A stretch of 64,000 nt of DNA from SZUA-254 sp031379665 (GTDB lineage Bacteria > Bacteroidota > Ignavibacteria > UBA10030 > SZUA-254), in NCBI GenBank assembly GCA_031379665.1, contig JANNFI010000080.1:1-64000 (forward strand), written 5' to 3'. The notes below the pieces were generated by a model. The model did not search any database, was not told where the DNA came from, and worked only from the letters and a program-made list of their open reading frames with translations. Positions 18,401 to 26,705 of this stretch are shown here, in pieces. The translations under genes and the position numbers were made by a program. Position 1 is the stretch's first letter. Each line of letters starts with the position of its first letter.

Positions 18401-18608
18401 CGGCCTCGAGCGGTTCGGTGATCTGAGACTCGATGACTTCCGAGTTGGCCCCCGGGTACGAGGTCCTCACCGTGATGATCGCCGGGTCGACGCTGGGAAA
18501 TTCGCGGACCCCGAGAAAGGAATATCCGATCAGGCCGAAAAGCACGATCACGATCGACAGGACAATCGTCAGCACCGGCCGCCTGATGCAGACCGCCGAG
18601 AGGCTCAT
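15495..18608 (-). CDS. RND-family inner-membrane efflux transporter (HAE1 type)
   Basis: A full-length 1037-aa AcrB/MdtB-like pump. It starts MSLSAVCIRRPVLTIVLS, followed by a first periplasmic loop with YPGANSEVIESQITEPLEAAISGVPG. The transmembrane block contains the proton-relay aspartates in LAIGLVVDDAIVVLEN, and the second half repeats the arrangement with a FRDPLIIMFTVPLAIAGALL stretch. It exports drugs or other amphipathic compounds using proton motive force, in complex with the adaptor encoded just upstream. The start codon overlaps the adaptor stop by 4 nt. No TolC-type outer-membrane factor is in the operon; a TonB receptor gene occupies the first position. Confidence 0.93.
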   Translation of the reverse strand: MSLSAVCIRRPVLTIVLSIVIVLFGLIGYSFLGVREFPSVDPAIITVRTSYPGANSEVIESQITEPLEAAISGVPGIRTLVSSSREGSSNISIEFVLSVDLETAANDVRDKVAGSLRSLPPDVDPPVVAKADADASPIIVLNISSRTRDLLQLTDIADRIFRERMQTIPGASEVRIFGEKRYAMRLWMDPAKLAAYQVTPLDVRTALNAENLELPAGRIEGYEVELTVRTLSRLRTAEEFNNLIIRVQDGRIVRFRDIGYAELAPEDTRSVSKGLAGPRVAIALVPQPGSNHIVIADEFYRRAEQIRKDLPADIETGIVWDATKYIRSSILEVRETILVAFGLVVMIIFLFLRDWRTTLVPVFAIPISLVGAFFLMYLAGFSINVLTLLGLVLAIGLVVDDAIVVLENIYAKIERGVDPMEAGFAGSKEVFFAVISTTVALVAVFLPIMFLQGLTGRLFREFGMVVGGAVVISAFVALTLTPMLSTRFIRARTQHTRFYTLTEPFFVRMIAGYEKTLRAFMRRRSTAFVIILAMAGLMWTFFAALPQELAPLEDRSRLRLNSTAPEGTSFERMDAYMDSLIQLIRNEVPEADAVLANTSGQGGAANSGRTTVTLVAPDDRDRTQQEIADELFRSVRKLNDARTVVTQDQTIALGSGGSRGGLPVRYVLRAPNFDKLRDALPRFIDSVNANPAFVVSDVDLKFNKPELVVEIDRERTRSLGLSVSDVAQTLQLTLSGQRYGYFILDGKQYQVIGQLTRQNRDTPAGLTAIFVRSRTGELIQLDNLVKLSEQATPPELYRFDRQISATVSAGLAPGFTLGDGIEAMDGIAKKVLDDTYTTALDGPSRDFAESSGSLLFVFLIALVLTYLALAAQFESFRDPLIIMFTVPLAIAGALLSLWYFRQTFNMFSQIGVIMLIGLVTKNGILIVEFANQRRETGLSAAEAVVSAAVARLRPILMTSLSTILGILPIALGLGSGAGSRISMGIAVIGGLIVSGGLTLYVIPAVYAYLPGVRERAAADEMQLRHHAPVTTSATTTD

Positions 18609-19771
18609 TGTGAGGGTTTCCCTGCGTCGGTCCCGGACCCGGCGGGCGCCAACACGACCGGCATTCCCGGGCGGAGCTGGAGGATTCCCGAGATGATCAG
18701 CGAGTCGCCGGCCGCCAGCCCTTCGGCGATCTCCACACGGTCGTTCGACCTCTCCCCGATCACGACCGGCCTCGCCGCCGCGAGCCCGGCAACGCAGACG
18801 AAGACCTTGTGCCCCCGCAATTCCGGGATCAGCGCGTACGCAGGGATGGTGAGGGACGTTCGGGGATTCAGCGAAACCTCGACGTTCGCGAACGAGCCGG
18901 GCAGGAGCGCGCGCCGGGGATTTGAGGCGACGGCCCTCACCCGGAGGGTGCGGCTTGTGGGATCGATGCGGGAATCGGTGGAGTAAATGGTCGCAGCGTA
19001 CGATTCGGGTCTCGTGGCCACCCGGAACGCGATGGGGTCGCCCACTCCGATCATTCCGGCGTACTTTTCGGGGACGGTGAAATCGACCTTCATCCTGCTG
19101 TTGTCCTGGAGGGTCGTCATCACGGCGGCTGGCGAGACGTAGCTCCCCTCGCTCACGAACCTCAGGCCGATCGTTCCGTCGAATGGGGCCCGGATCTCGG
19201 TCTTCGCGATCTGCGCCACGATGAGCTGCTCCTCCGCACGGAACACGTTCAACTCATTGAGGGCGTTGTTGTACTCTTCCTGGCTGCTGAACTGTTTTTC
19301 GAAGAGCTGTTTCTGCCTCTCGGCCTGTTGTTCGCCAATGGCGAGCCGCGACTTCGCGCGTTGAAGTTGGGCCTGGAGTTCGTCGTCGTTGATCTTCACC
19401 AGAAGGTCGCCCTTCGACACCCTGGCGCCCTCACCGAACGTGATCCGTTCGACCTGCCCCGAGACCTGGCTGCGTAGCTGGACCTCCTCGTTCGAGAGGA
19501 GCGTGCCGACCGCTGTGACGGAGCCGCTGAGCTTCGTCGCGCGGACCACCTCGATCCTCACCTGCATCGGCTGGTTCCCGGCTCCGGTTGCGCCTGCCCC
19601 ACCGGTTCCGCCTGATCGGCTCGCTCCGCCGGCTCCGGTCGACCCGCCGGCTCCACCAGTGCCTGCCGCGCCCGGCGAGTCGCTCCCCGGTCCGAAGAAT
19701 CTCAGGAGGAGGAGGAGGGCCACCAGCAGGACGCCTCCCCCGATGATCGTGTATGATTTTCGCGAAGCCAT
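18605..19771 (-). CDS. RND periplasmic adaptor (membrane-fusion protein)
   Basis: A 388-aa protein with one N-terminal membrane anchor (residues 8-26). It has the lipoyl half-motifs VQLRSQVSGQVERITFGEGARVSKGDLLVKI and IRAPFDGTIG around a helical hairpin, a beta-barrel section, and VRAVASNPRRALLPGSFANV near the end. It links the RND pump to the outer membrane. Between anchor and adaptor body, about residues 29-66, is an unusually long Gly/Ala/Ser/Thr-rich linker. Its stop overlaps the pump's ATG by 4 nt, and it begins 2 nt after the TonB receptor stop. Confidence 0.92.
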   Translation of the reverse strand: MASRKSYTIIGGGVLLVALLLLLRFFGPGSDSPGAAGTGGAGGSTGAGGASRSGGTGGAGATGAGNQPMQVRIEVVRATKLSGSVTAVGTLLSNEEVQLRSQVSGQVERITFGEGARVSKGDLLVKINDDELQAQLQRAKSRLAIGEQQAERQKQLFEKQFSSQEEYNNALNELNVFRAEEQLIVAQIAKTEIRAPFDGTIGLRFVSEGSYVSPAAVMTTLQDNSRMKVDFTVPEKYAGMIGVGDPIAFRVATRPESYAATIYSTDSRIDPTSRTLRVRAVASNPRRALLPGSFANVEVSLNPRTSLTIPAYALIPELRGHKVFVCVAGLAAARPVVIGERSNDRVEIAEGLAAGDSLIISGILQLRPGMPVVLAPAGSGTDAGKPSQ

Positions 19772-19773
19772 TG

Positions 19774-22431
19774 TCAGATGGTATAATGAATTTTACCGAC
19801 GACGAGTCTCCCGATGTCGGGAGCGCCCACGAATTCGCGGTGTTTGCGGTCGAGGAGGTTCAGGACTGAGAGCGTCAAGGCGGTGCCCGGAAACCAGGGG
19901 AGCGCGGCCCCCGCGTTGAGGTCGAAGAGCGTGTAGGGCAAGACGTCGCCGGCGTACACACCCGACGACATCCTGAACCCCGACATCCACCGCGAGCGGG
20001 CCTCGGCGTGAAAGCTTCCGCCGACGTCGCGGTACCGTAGGGTAAAAGTCCCTCTGTGCTCGGGGCTATTCAGCGCGAGGCCCCCCACCCCGTCGAGATT
20101 CTCGAAGAAGTTCTTCGAGATGACAGAGACGGTGCCGATGACCTGCCACGACGGGTGCGGCAGGAATTCGAGTGAGAGGTCGGCCCCCCAGAGGCCGAGG
20201 TTCCCAAAATTCCTCGGGGTCACCAGCAGAGCGGTGGGGTCGGCCACACCCTGCGGCGTCACCGTTCCGAGCGGCAGGGACGAGATGATCGAAGCGTAGA
20301 GCGATGCTTCGGTCGCCGAAAGCCCGTTGGTCTGGAGATAAGTCCTGACGTCGGCCCGGTCCATAAACACGCTCGGGGTGATGACCTCGAACTGACCGAT
20401 GAAGTTCGTGACCGTCGTGTGGTACACGTCGAGACCGGCGATCAGCGATTCCCCCACGCGACCCTTGTATCCGACCTCGACCGTGCTGGTGATGGTCGCC
20501 TCGAGGCGGGGGACGTCGGCGACGTCACCTGTCGGATTGAAGGACCCCGCCGCGGGATCGAGCAGGCCCATCGCCGATCCGATGTCCGATGCGGCTGGCG
20601 CGGGTACCCCGGTCAGGTCGATCCCATATCCGGTGAGCACCTGCACGAGGGTGGGCCAGAGGAGCGCCACGTCGTCCACGCTCATCGGAAGGGACCTGTC
20701 GGCGTTGAGAGTGGAATGCATCACCGGCCTGCCGTTGTCGTCCCGCGCGAAGACGTATCCCCCGTCCGGGATGCCGCTCCCCCGAAGGTCGACGGCGTAC
20801 GGGCCGGGAAAGCCGAAGACGTTCGGTTCGGCCACGATGTCGAGGAAGAGCTCGGTGGTGTTGGGAGTCGAGTACGCGCGGTTCCAGGTGATCCTGAGGT
20901 TGTGTTCTTCGGCGGGGGTGTACACGAGCGCGGCGCGTGGCGACACGACGATGTCCCCGAGGTGGTTGTTATGGTCGCCGCGGGCGGCGAGGACCAGGTC
21001 GAGCATCCCGGGGAGGAGGCGCGTCTCCGATTGCAGGTAGGCGCCGAACTCGTCGATGTCGTCGTCGTCCTCGTTCCTGCCGGTGATCGTCCCGTCTGTG
21101 ACCGGCCTGGTGAGCTGGAGGTCGACGCCGTAGGTGAAGAGCTGCCGCTCCCCCGGCTCGTACCGGTGCTGTGCCTGCGCCACGATCATCCGCGACCGGT
21201 CGACCACCGGCATCCCCGTGCGGAGCATATAGGAATCGCCGGCGTCGCTGAGGTTGATGAACCCCTGGAGGAAGAACGACCCGACGGTCAGCCGCGACTG
21301 GAGGTAGCCATACATCCAGTCCCGCCCCTGCGAAGCGCCGATGTCGGTCAGTTCGATGGTGCTCACGGCCTGGTTCAACCCGGCGATGAGGTTCACCGTC
21401 GCGTCCGTCGCGAGGATATAGTCCATCCGCGCCTCGCCTCCGAACCGTTCGACGAATGCCTCCCGCCGGCCGATCCTCAGCGTGTCCGGGTCGGCGCCGC
21501 CGAGCAGGGCCTCCTGACGTTCGAACACCTCAGTGGAGTCGACGTACTCCCAATCCCGACCGCGGAAATACTGGGCGGAGATCTTGTACCCGAACCGTTC
21601 GCCGGCCGTGCCGGCGTGACGGACGCTCGCCTGCACCAGCGAGCTGCTCCCCCCGGCGAGCGAAATGGTCGTTCCCTTCGACGCGAACGGCGAGCGGGTG
21701 ATGAAATTGACAACGCCGTTATGGGCGTTCGGGCCGTAGAGGGCCGACGCGGGGCCGCGTACCACCTCGATCCGGTCGAGGTCGTCGTCCACCAGGGGGA
21801 TGAACGCCGGGATGTTCGCCCTGAGCGACGCCACGGCAGCGATCCTGTTGTCGGTCATCATCGTGAGGGTGGTGGAAAAAACGTTGTTGAAGGCGCGCGT
21901 GACGACCGTCTGCTGCATCAGGCCGGTCTGGGCGATGTCGATGCCGCCTGTTGAACGAAGGTGGTCGACCGGTGTGACGGCCGAACGGGACGCGATGGTC
22001 GCCGCGTCGATGATCGAGGTGGAGCTGGGGGCACGAACAGCTTTTTCCTCTTTCCTTGAGGCGGAGACGATCACCTCGTCGAGGTCGAGGGGGATTTCTT
22101 CCATCGCCGCATCGAACGTCACATCCGACGAATCGCCCACCGCGACGGGGGCATCAACGATCCTCCGGTAACCCACCGAGGAGAAGGAGATCAGGTAGTT
22201 GCCGACCGCGAGGGAGCGGATGAGGTAACGCCCCGAAAGGTCCGTGAACGTCGCGCCGGCGGAGAGCGAGTCGCCCGCGCTCTTCGCCGACACCGTGACG
22301 CCGGGAAGCGGGGATCCTGACGCCCGGTCGGTGACCACGCCGCGCATTCCCCCCGGTTGCGCGAATCCGTCCGCAACGATCGCTAGGAGGAGCGCGCCGG
22401 AAGCGAGGGTTATCCGGGAGTGTGATTTCAT
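19774..22431 (-). CDS. TonB-dependent outer-membrane receptor
   Basis: An 885-aa protein with a signal peptide ending GFAQ (about residue 25). It then has a carboxypeptidase-regulatory-like domain (GVVTDRASGSPLPGVTV, to about 110), a TonB-box-like DLDEVIVSASRK, a plug domain (IEVVRGPASALYGPNAHNGVVNFIT) and a large beta-barrel ending in an aromatic strand. Such receptors import metal chelates, cofactors or sugars; the ligand cannot be read from the sequence. It is the first gene of a tight TonB receptor/adaptor/RND operon with no TolC homologue. The start codon lies just left of a truncated sigma-54 activator gene, so its upstream region may have been rearranged. Confidence 0.92.
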   Translation of the reverse strand: MKSHSRITLASGALLLAIVADGFAQPGGMRGVVTDRASGSPLPGVTVSAKSAGDSLSAGATFTDLSGRYLIRSLAVGNYLISFSSVGYRRIVDAPVAVGDSSDVTFDAAMEEIPLDLDEVIVSASRKEEKAVRAPSSTSIIDAATIASRSAVTPVDHLRSTGGIDIAQTGLMQQTVVTRAFNNVFSTTLTMMTDNRIAAVASLRANIPAFIPLVDDDLDRIEVVRGPASALYGPNAHNGVVNFITRSPFASKGTTISLAGGSSSLVQASVRHAGTAGERFGYKISAQYFRGRDWEYVDSTEVFERQEALLGGADPDTLRIGRREAFVERFGGEARMDYILATDATVNLIAGLNQAVSTIELTDIGASQGRDWMYGYLQSRLTVGSFFLQGFINLSDAGDSYMLRTGMPVVDRSRMIVAQAQHRYEPGERQLFTYGVDLQLTRPVTDGTITGRNEDDDDIDEFGAYLQSETRLLPGMLDLVLAARGDHNNHLGDIVVSPRAALVYTPAEEHNLRITWNRAYSTPNTTELFLDIVAEPNVFGFPGPYAVDLRGSGIPDGGYVFARDDNGRPVMHSTLNADRSLPMSVDDVALLWPTLVQVLTGYGIDLTGVPAPAASDIGSAMGLLDPAAGSFNPTGDVADVPRLEATITSTVEVGYKGRVGESLIAGLDVYHTTVTNFIGQFEVITPSVFMDRADVRTYLQTNGLSATEASLYASIISSLPLGTVTPQGVADPTALLVTPRNFGNLGLWGADLSLEFLPHPSWQVIGTVSVISKNFFENLDGVGGLALNSPEHRGTFTLRYRDVGGSFHAEARSRWMSGFRMSSGVYAGDVLPYTLFDLNAGAALPWFPGTALTLSVLNLLDRKHREFVGAPDIGRLVVGKIHYTI

Positions 22432-22484
22432 TTCGGGATGGGCGGTTTGCGTACTATTATAAAGGAATTTTCCTCAAAACGCCA

Positions 22485-22958
22485 TTCCAGAACGTCACGC
22501 TCCCCCCTCTTCGGGACCGTCTCGACGACATTCCGTTATTGGCCGAGCACTTCCTGAAGAAACATCGTTCGCTCACCGCCAACCCGCTGAAGGGATTTTC
22601 CCCGTCGTGCATCCACGACATGATGAACCACTCCTGGCGCGGGAACATCCGGGAGCTGGAGAACCTGATCAAGCGGGCGATCATCACGACCGAGGGCGAG
22701 GTCATCACGCGGCTCGACATCCGCGGGTCCGCGCCCGATGGACGCCCGGGCGTCGAGTCACCCCTGACGACCTCGATCCCCTACAAGGCGTACGTGGAGC
22801 AGGTCCTCCGGGACGCGGAGAAGAAATACCTGATGAGGATGCTCGAGGAATCGCACGGCAATATGAACGAAGTCGCCCGGAAGATGGACGTGGACAGGAA
22901 GACGATCTACAGGAAAATTTCGGAATTCGGCATCGACGTCCAGGTGTTCAAGGGGTGA
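22485..22958 (+). pseudogene. 3' remnant of an NtrC-type sigma-54-dependent activator
   Basis: This frame matches only the C-terminal third of NtrC-family activators: the end of the AAA+ domain (VTLPPLRDRLDDIPLLAEHFL, then WRGNIRELENLIKRA) and a Fis-type HTH_8 domain (MDVDRKTIYRKISEFGI). The receiver domain, Walker A and B motifs and the GAFTGA loop are missing. Homology begins about 55 bp from the divergent TonB receptor start, so a rearrangement has probably removed the 5' two-thirds. The frame is still open, so a short DNA-binding product is possible. Its last 120 bp occur twice more in the window. Confidence 0.75.
22839..22958 (+). repeat. HTH_8 repeat copy R1 (120 bp)
   Basis: First of three 120-bp near-identical copies, each 39 codons plus TGA, encoding the HTH_8 end of a sigma-54 activator from MLEESHGN to VFKG. 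Only this copy is preceded by more of the activator gene. Its right flank (start of the propeller gene tail) matches the right flank of R2. Confidence 0.9.
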
Positions 22959-23003
22959 GAGTTTGCCCAAGCCCTCACTCGAATGGAGGGCGTTTCCGGA
23001 TCC

Positions 23004-25598
23004 TTATCTGATCAACGCCATCTTCATCGTTTTGCTGAACCCGCGTGTGACCAGTCGGTAGAAGTAGATCCCGCTCGGCACACCCTCCCCATCCCATCTC
23101 ACGACATGCTCGCGGGCTTCCTGAACACCCTCGACCAGGCCCGCGACCCTCCTCCCCAGCAGGTCAAAGACCACGAGGGAGACAGGGCCCGCCGCGATCA
23201 GCGTGTAACGGATCTCCGTCACAGGATTGAACGGATTCGGGGTGTTCTGCTCGAGGGTATATTTCAGAGGGTGCGGTTCCGCCGGCTGATCTGACGGCTC
23301 CGGCGGCGGCGGCGGAGTTTCACCCCGGTCATCGATCCGTATCCTTGCGGTTGCGGGAAGTGAACCGCCCGCGGTGAACAGAAGCTGCCCGGGCACCGCA
23401 GCCTTCACCCAGTACCCCCTGCCGGGGTCGATCACCGGGCTCTGTGTATACGATCCGTCGTAACGGTAAAATGCCGAGGTGACGATGCCTCCCGGGATCG
23501 AACCGATGTCGACGACATCAATCCGGGAGCTCAACGATCCCACCAGGTTCCAGCCAGCCGCGATATCGACCGTCTCCGCTTCGAGCCACGTCCCGTCCAT
23601 CACGATGGTCTGCACATCGGTGAACTTCAGCCAGTACCCCCGGCCGTTCTCGAGCGTGTCCCGCGGCACGTACCCATCGTCGAAGGAGAACGCACTGCTG
23701 ACCGCGGTCGGGAAGAGGGCCGCTTTCCGGTAGTCTCCGACCCGATACGGCACCGAAACCAAATTCCATTGCTCCATCACATCGAAATACGTGAAGCTAT
23801 CGGCTGCATGCTGTCCGTAGTGCAGGATCGTCCCAAGGTCCCCGACGGCCCAACCTGTACTCGAATCGAGGAAGAAAACATCTCTCAGAGCAGTGTCCGC
23901 AGCACTCAGTTGACTACTCCATTGAGATCCCCCGTTTGTCGTACTGATAATCGTCCCACGAGTGCCTACAGCGACGCCATGGTTCACATCAGTGAATGAA
24001 ACCCCATAAAGTGCGTTTGGCGTGCCGCTAGTCTGGGAATTCCAGGTGTTGCCCTTATCGGTGGTATGAATGATGTAACCGAGATTGCGAACAATGAACC
24101 AGGTGCTGTCTCCGGGCATACTGAGTGCGTTGAGATTACTCCACGGGTTGGGATAAGTCCTCTGATAATTCCAACCAATACCCGCACTATTCGAATAGTA
24201 GACGGCGTCAATTTCGCCAATTGCGATCCCCTCGGACGAGTTGATGAACTCTACGTCCCGAAAATTTATTCCATAGCCAGAGTCTACAATCGTCCATGAG
24301 GCACCGATGTTTGTCGTCCGTAAGAAAACATAATCATCACCGACCGCAACTACCAACTGTTCCGTAAGAAATGCCACACCGTAGAGATTGACCTTCACAC
24401 CACTACTCTGCGGCATCCAGGTAGAACCGCCATCGCTGGTATGCAGAATAGTTCCCCCATGTCCAACAACCGTCCCCCTGAGGGAGTCAATCAGACATAT
24501 CCCGTTCAGATTACTGACGGTCCCGCTTTCAACTTCGTCCCAGTGAACACCTCCGTCGGTCGTCCTGACGATCGTACCCCCAACTCCGACCGCCATCCCC
24601 AGCATCCTGCTGGCAAAATATACCCTATTGAGGCGTTGCCTCGTCCCCTTCACCTGACTGATCCAACCACCCCCACCATCGGATGAATGCAAGAGCGTTG
24701 CTGTTTGACCCACGACCCACGCATGATCACTGTCCGCGATACTGACGCCATACAGATGTTCCGTGGTGCCTGTACTGAGAGCGATCCACGAAGCTCCCCC
24801 CGTCGTTGTCGTCACGACCGTGCCGCCCGTACCGGCGGCGATTCCATGGTCGACATCGACGAAATCGACTGCGAGTAACTGTGTCCCGACGACGGTCGTT
24901 TGCACTGCCCAGGTTACCCCACCGTCTGCTGATTTCCGGACGGATCCATCAACGCTGACAACGTATGCCACCGTTGGACTGACGTAGGACACATCGTAAA
25001 GATGGTCAGTCGTGCCGCCGGATTGAGCACTCCAGGTCGATCCCCCGTCGGTGGTTCGCAGTATTGTTCCGTTGAACCCAACCGCCAGGCCATTTCCTGC
25101 ATCAACGAATGACACGCCAAAGAGATGTTCACTTGTACCGCTCGTCTGGGAATTCCAGACTGAACCGCCGTTGGTGGTTCGAACGATCGTGCCGGAGATG
25201 CCCACCGCCGTCCCTTCATTCGCACTCGTAAATGAGACCGATCTGAGCCAGTTTGGTGTCCCGCTTGACTGAGCGATCCAGAGATTACCCCCGTCGGCGG
25301 TTCGGAGAATCGTACCTGCTTTCCCGACGGCTGTTCCCGTGTTTTCATTGAGGAACACCACATCGTACAGATCGTGTACGGTTCCGCTGGAGAGCTGGCT
25401 CCAGGTAGTTCCGCCGTCCGTGGTCTTGTTGATCGAGCCAAAGAAGCCAACGGTGTAGCCGACCGACGGTGTCACAAAGGAAACCGAACGGATGTCATTC
25501 CCCTGCGGGTGGGGGTTCTGCCACGTCCAGGTGAGTTGAGAAGGAGACGAAAGAGGAAAAAACAAGGATGTCAACAACACGAGACTTAATCGCCCCAT
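23004..25598 (-). CDS. Ycf48-like double beta-propeller protein with T9SS sorting domain (cassette A)
   Basis: An 864-aa exported protein; the ATG at 25598 begins a signal peptide (residues 1-21). Residues ~25-610 form 14 repeats of about 41 aa with the core G-T-x-V-x-T-T-D-G-G-x-x-W, the Ycf48/BNR-like blade pattern; 14 units suit two seven-bladed propellers. Then follow a region with two WNLV and RGYW segments (~620-760), a proline-rich linker, and a T9SS type A sorting domain with TPNPFNPVTEIRYTL and a KMALIR end. Ycf48 proteins bind and help assemble other proteins; function here is unknown. It is probably secreted to the surface. It lies 243 bp downstream of the peptide gene. Confidence 0.82.
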   Translation of the reverse strand: MGRLSLVLLTSLFFPLSSPSQLTWTWQNPHPQGNDIRSVSFVTPSVGYTVGFFGSINKTTDGGTTWSQLSSGTVHDLYDVVFLNENTGTAVGKAGTILRTADGGNLWIAQSSGTPNWLRSVSFTSANEGTAVGISGTIVRTTNGGSVWNSQTSGTSEHLFGVSFVDAGNGLAVGFNGTILRTTDGGSTWSAQSGGTTDHLYDVSYVSPTVAYVVSVDGSVRKSADGGVTWAVQTTVVGTQLLAVDFVDVDHGIAAGTGGTVVTTTTGGASWIALSTGTTEHLYGVSIADSDHAWVVGQTATLLHSSDGGGGWISQVKGTRQRLNRVYFASRMLGMAVGVGGTIVRTTDGGVHWDEVESGTVSNLNGICLIDSLRGTVVGHGGTILHTSDGGSTWMPQSSGVKVNLYGVAFLTEQLVVAVGDDYVFLRTTNIGASWTIVDSGYGINFRDVEFINSSEGIAIGEIDAVYYSNSAGIGWNYQRTYPNPWSNLNALSMPGDSTWFIVRNLGYIIHTTDKGNTWNSQTSGTPNALYGVSFTDVNHGVAVGTRGTIISTTNGGSQWSSQLSAADTALRDVFFLDSSTGWAVGDLGTILHYGQHAADSFTYFDVMEQWNLVSVPYRVGDYRKAALFPTAVSSAFSFDDGYVPRDTLENGRGYWLKFTDVQTIVMDGTWLEAETVDIAAGWNLVGSLSSRIDVVDIGSIPGGIVTSAFYRYDGSYTQSPVIDPGRGYWVKAAVPGQLLFTAGGSLPATARIRIDDRGETPPPPPEPSDQPAEPHPLKYTLEQNTPNPFNPVTEIRYTLIAAGPVSLVVFDLLGRRVAGLVEGVQEAREHVVRWDGEGVPSGIYFYRLVTRGFSKTMKMALIR

Positions 25599-25769
25599 AT
25601 GGTATTTCCTGGTAATTACCCCGTTTGGTGGACAGTGAGTCACATCGACATTTAATGACTGCTGTCGAACGCAGCTGATCGATGTTTGCATGCGCGACCG
25701 CCGACCGTGACCGGACACCCTCGTCGTACCGGATGTGGTGCTCAGGGGAAGTTTGTATCTGGCAGGTAC

Positions 25770-25795
25770 GAGTGCATGCAATCGAGCATGCACTC
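25770..25795. repeat. Perfect 10-bp hairpin between peptide A and propeller A genes
   Basis: GAGTGCATGC, a 6-nt loop and the exact reverse complement lie in the 243-bp gap between the two genes. No T-run follows on either strand, so it is not a typical terminator. It could be a processing or mRNA-stability element that separates expression levels of the peptide and the propeller. The same hairpin is not present in cassette B. Confidence 0.6.
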
Positions 25796-25841
25796 CTCCC
25801 CGATTGGATGGAAGGAGTACACTCGACTTGCTCCTGATCAA

Positions 25842-26087
25842 CTACTGCTGTACGCAGTAATTCATGCACTTATTCGGACTGCCAGGAGCGCCGTTGCAGA
25901 GATGGGAATCTGCACATAACTTGTTGGGATCAACTGCCCCTTCACAGGGAGCCGGATCACATACGCAAACTACCGAGCACTCGGGGATTGCGTATGCCTC
26001 GTCATGGAGCGCCTGGAGAAGCCCACCCACGGCGATAAGGACTCCGACGCCCAGGAAGAGTACTGGCTTCAGACTGAAGTTTTTCAT
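25842..26087 (-). CDS. Small secreted peptide with eight cysteines (cassette A)
   Basis: An 81-aa product with a conserved leader: a short basic N-terminus, a hydrophobic stretch (VLFLGVGVLIAVGGLLQA) and a likely signal-peptidase site after AYA. The remaining ~47 residues have eight Cys in the pattern C-x3-C-x-C-x4-C-x9-C-x5-C-x9-C-x3-C. The layout resembles the NVEALA-type small exported peptides of Bacteroidota, but the NVEALA motif itself is absent. A GGAGG ribosome-binding site precedes the ATG at 26087. It lies 30 nt after the thioredoxin-like gene, suggesting that its disulfides could be handled by that protein. No known family is recognised. Confidence 0.75.
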   Translation of the reverse strand: MKNFSLKPVLFLGVGVLIAVGGLLQALHDEAYAIPECSVVCVCDPAPCEGAVDPNKLCADSHLCNGAPGSPNKCMNYCVQQ

Positions 26088-26117
26088 GGAGCCTCCATCA
26101 GGTTAGTGTTGTCGGAA

Positions 26118-26705
26118 TTACTGGTGATTTATTGAAGCGGCCGCGTTGAGGGTTATACGTGAAACTATATCTTTTTCTTGTTCATCATCGAGTCTGCCCT
26201 TCCACACCCCTTCTACCGTCGCATCCGTGGCAATAAGCATTGTAACCGGAACGCCGCTGATTTTGTACCGCTGATAAAAAGCCGTATCATTGAGACTCAC
26301 CGTGTAAAAGGGGAATTCCCGTTTCGTGACGTAATCGACAGTCCGTTCGACATCATGGATGGAAATGGCGATGATAAAACATCTCCCGTTCAATGTTTCG
26401 TTCAGCGATTTCCACGTTGGAATATTCGCCTCGCAGTGAGGGCATGTAGTAGAAAAGACGAAGAGGATGTATTTCGCGTAAGCCTCGTCATACGAGATGG
26501 AATCGTTTCTCCCATCGAGCAACGTGACGGATATTTTACCTGCGACAGATCCCGGCTCAAACGGTTCGGGCGGTTCGAAGCCCGAAATCTCCCGGATATG
26601 ATCCTTGAGGTCTCGATTCTTCACTGACAGAACGACTACATCAATGGCCAGCAGAGTAATCACCATGAGGCCCAAGATATTGAACCATTTCGTAGGGATC
26701 TTCAT
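26118..26705 (-). CDS. Membrane-anchored thioredoxin-like (TlpA-type) protein, cassette A
   Basis: A 195-aa protein with one N-terminal membrane segment (about residues 8-27), a short linker, and a thioredoxin-like domain. The redox motif is FSTTCPHCEANIP (Cys88, Cys91), and the cis-Pro loop is SGVPVT (Pro153). The fold should face the periplasm and act as a disulfide reductase or oxidase. The open frame extends upstream to 27167, but that part runs antisense through repeat R2 and shows no homology, so I start at the ATG at 26705. It heads the cassette, followed by the Cys-rich peptide. Base composition is visibly poorer in GC than the flanking housekeeping genes. Confidence 0.85.
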   Translation of the reverse strand: MKIPTKWFNILGLMVITLLAIDVVVLSVKNRDLKDHIREISGFEPPEPFEPGSVAGKISVTLLDGRNDSISYDEAYAKYILFVFSTTCPHCEANIPTWKSLNETLNGRCFIIAISIHDVERTVDYVTKREFPFYTVSLNDTAFYQRYKISGVPVTMLIATDATVEGVWKGRLDDEQEKDIVSRITLNAAASINHQ

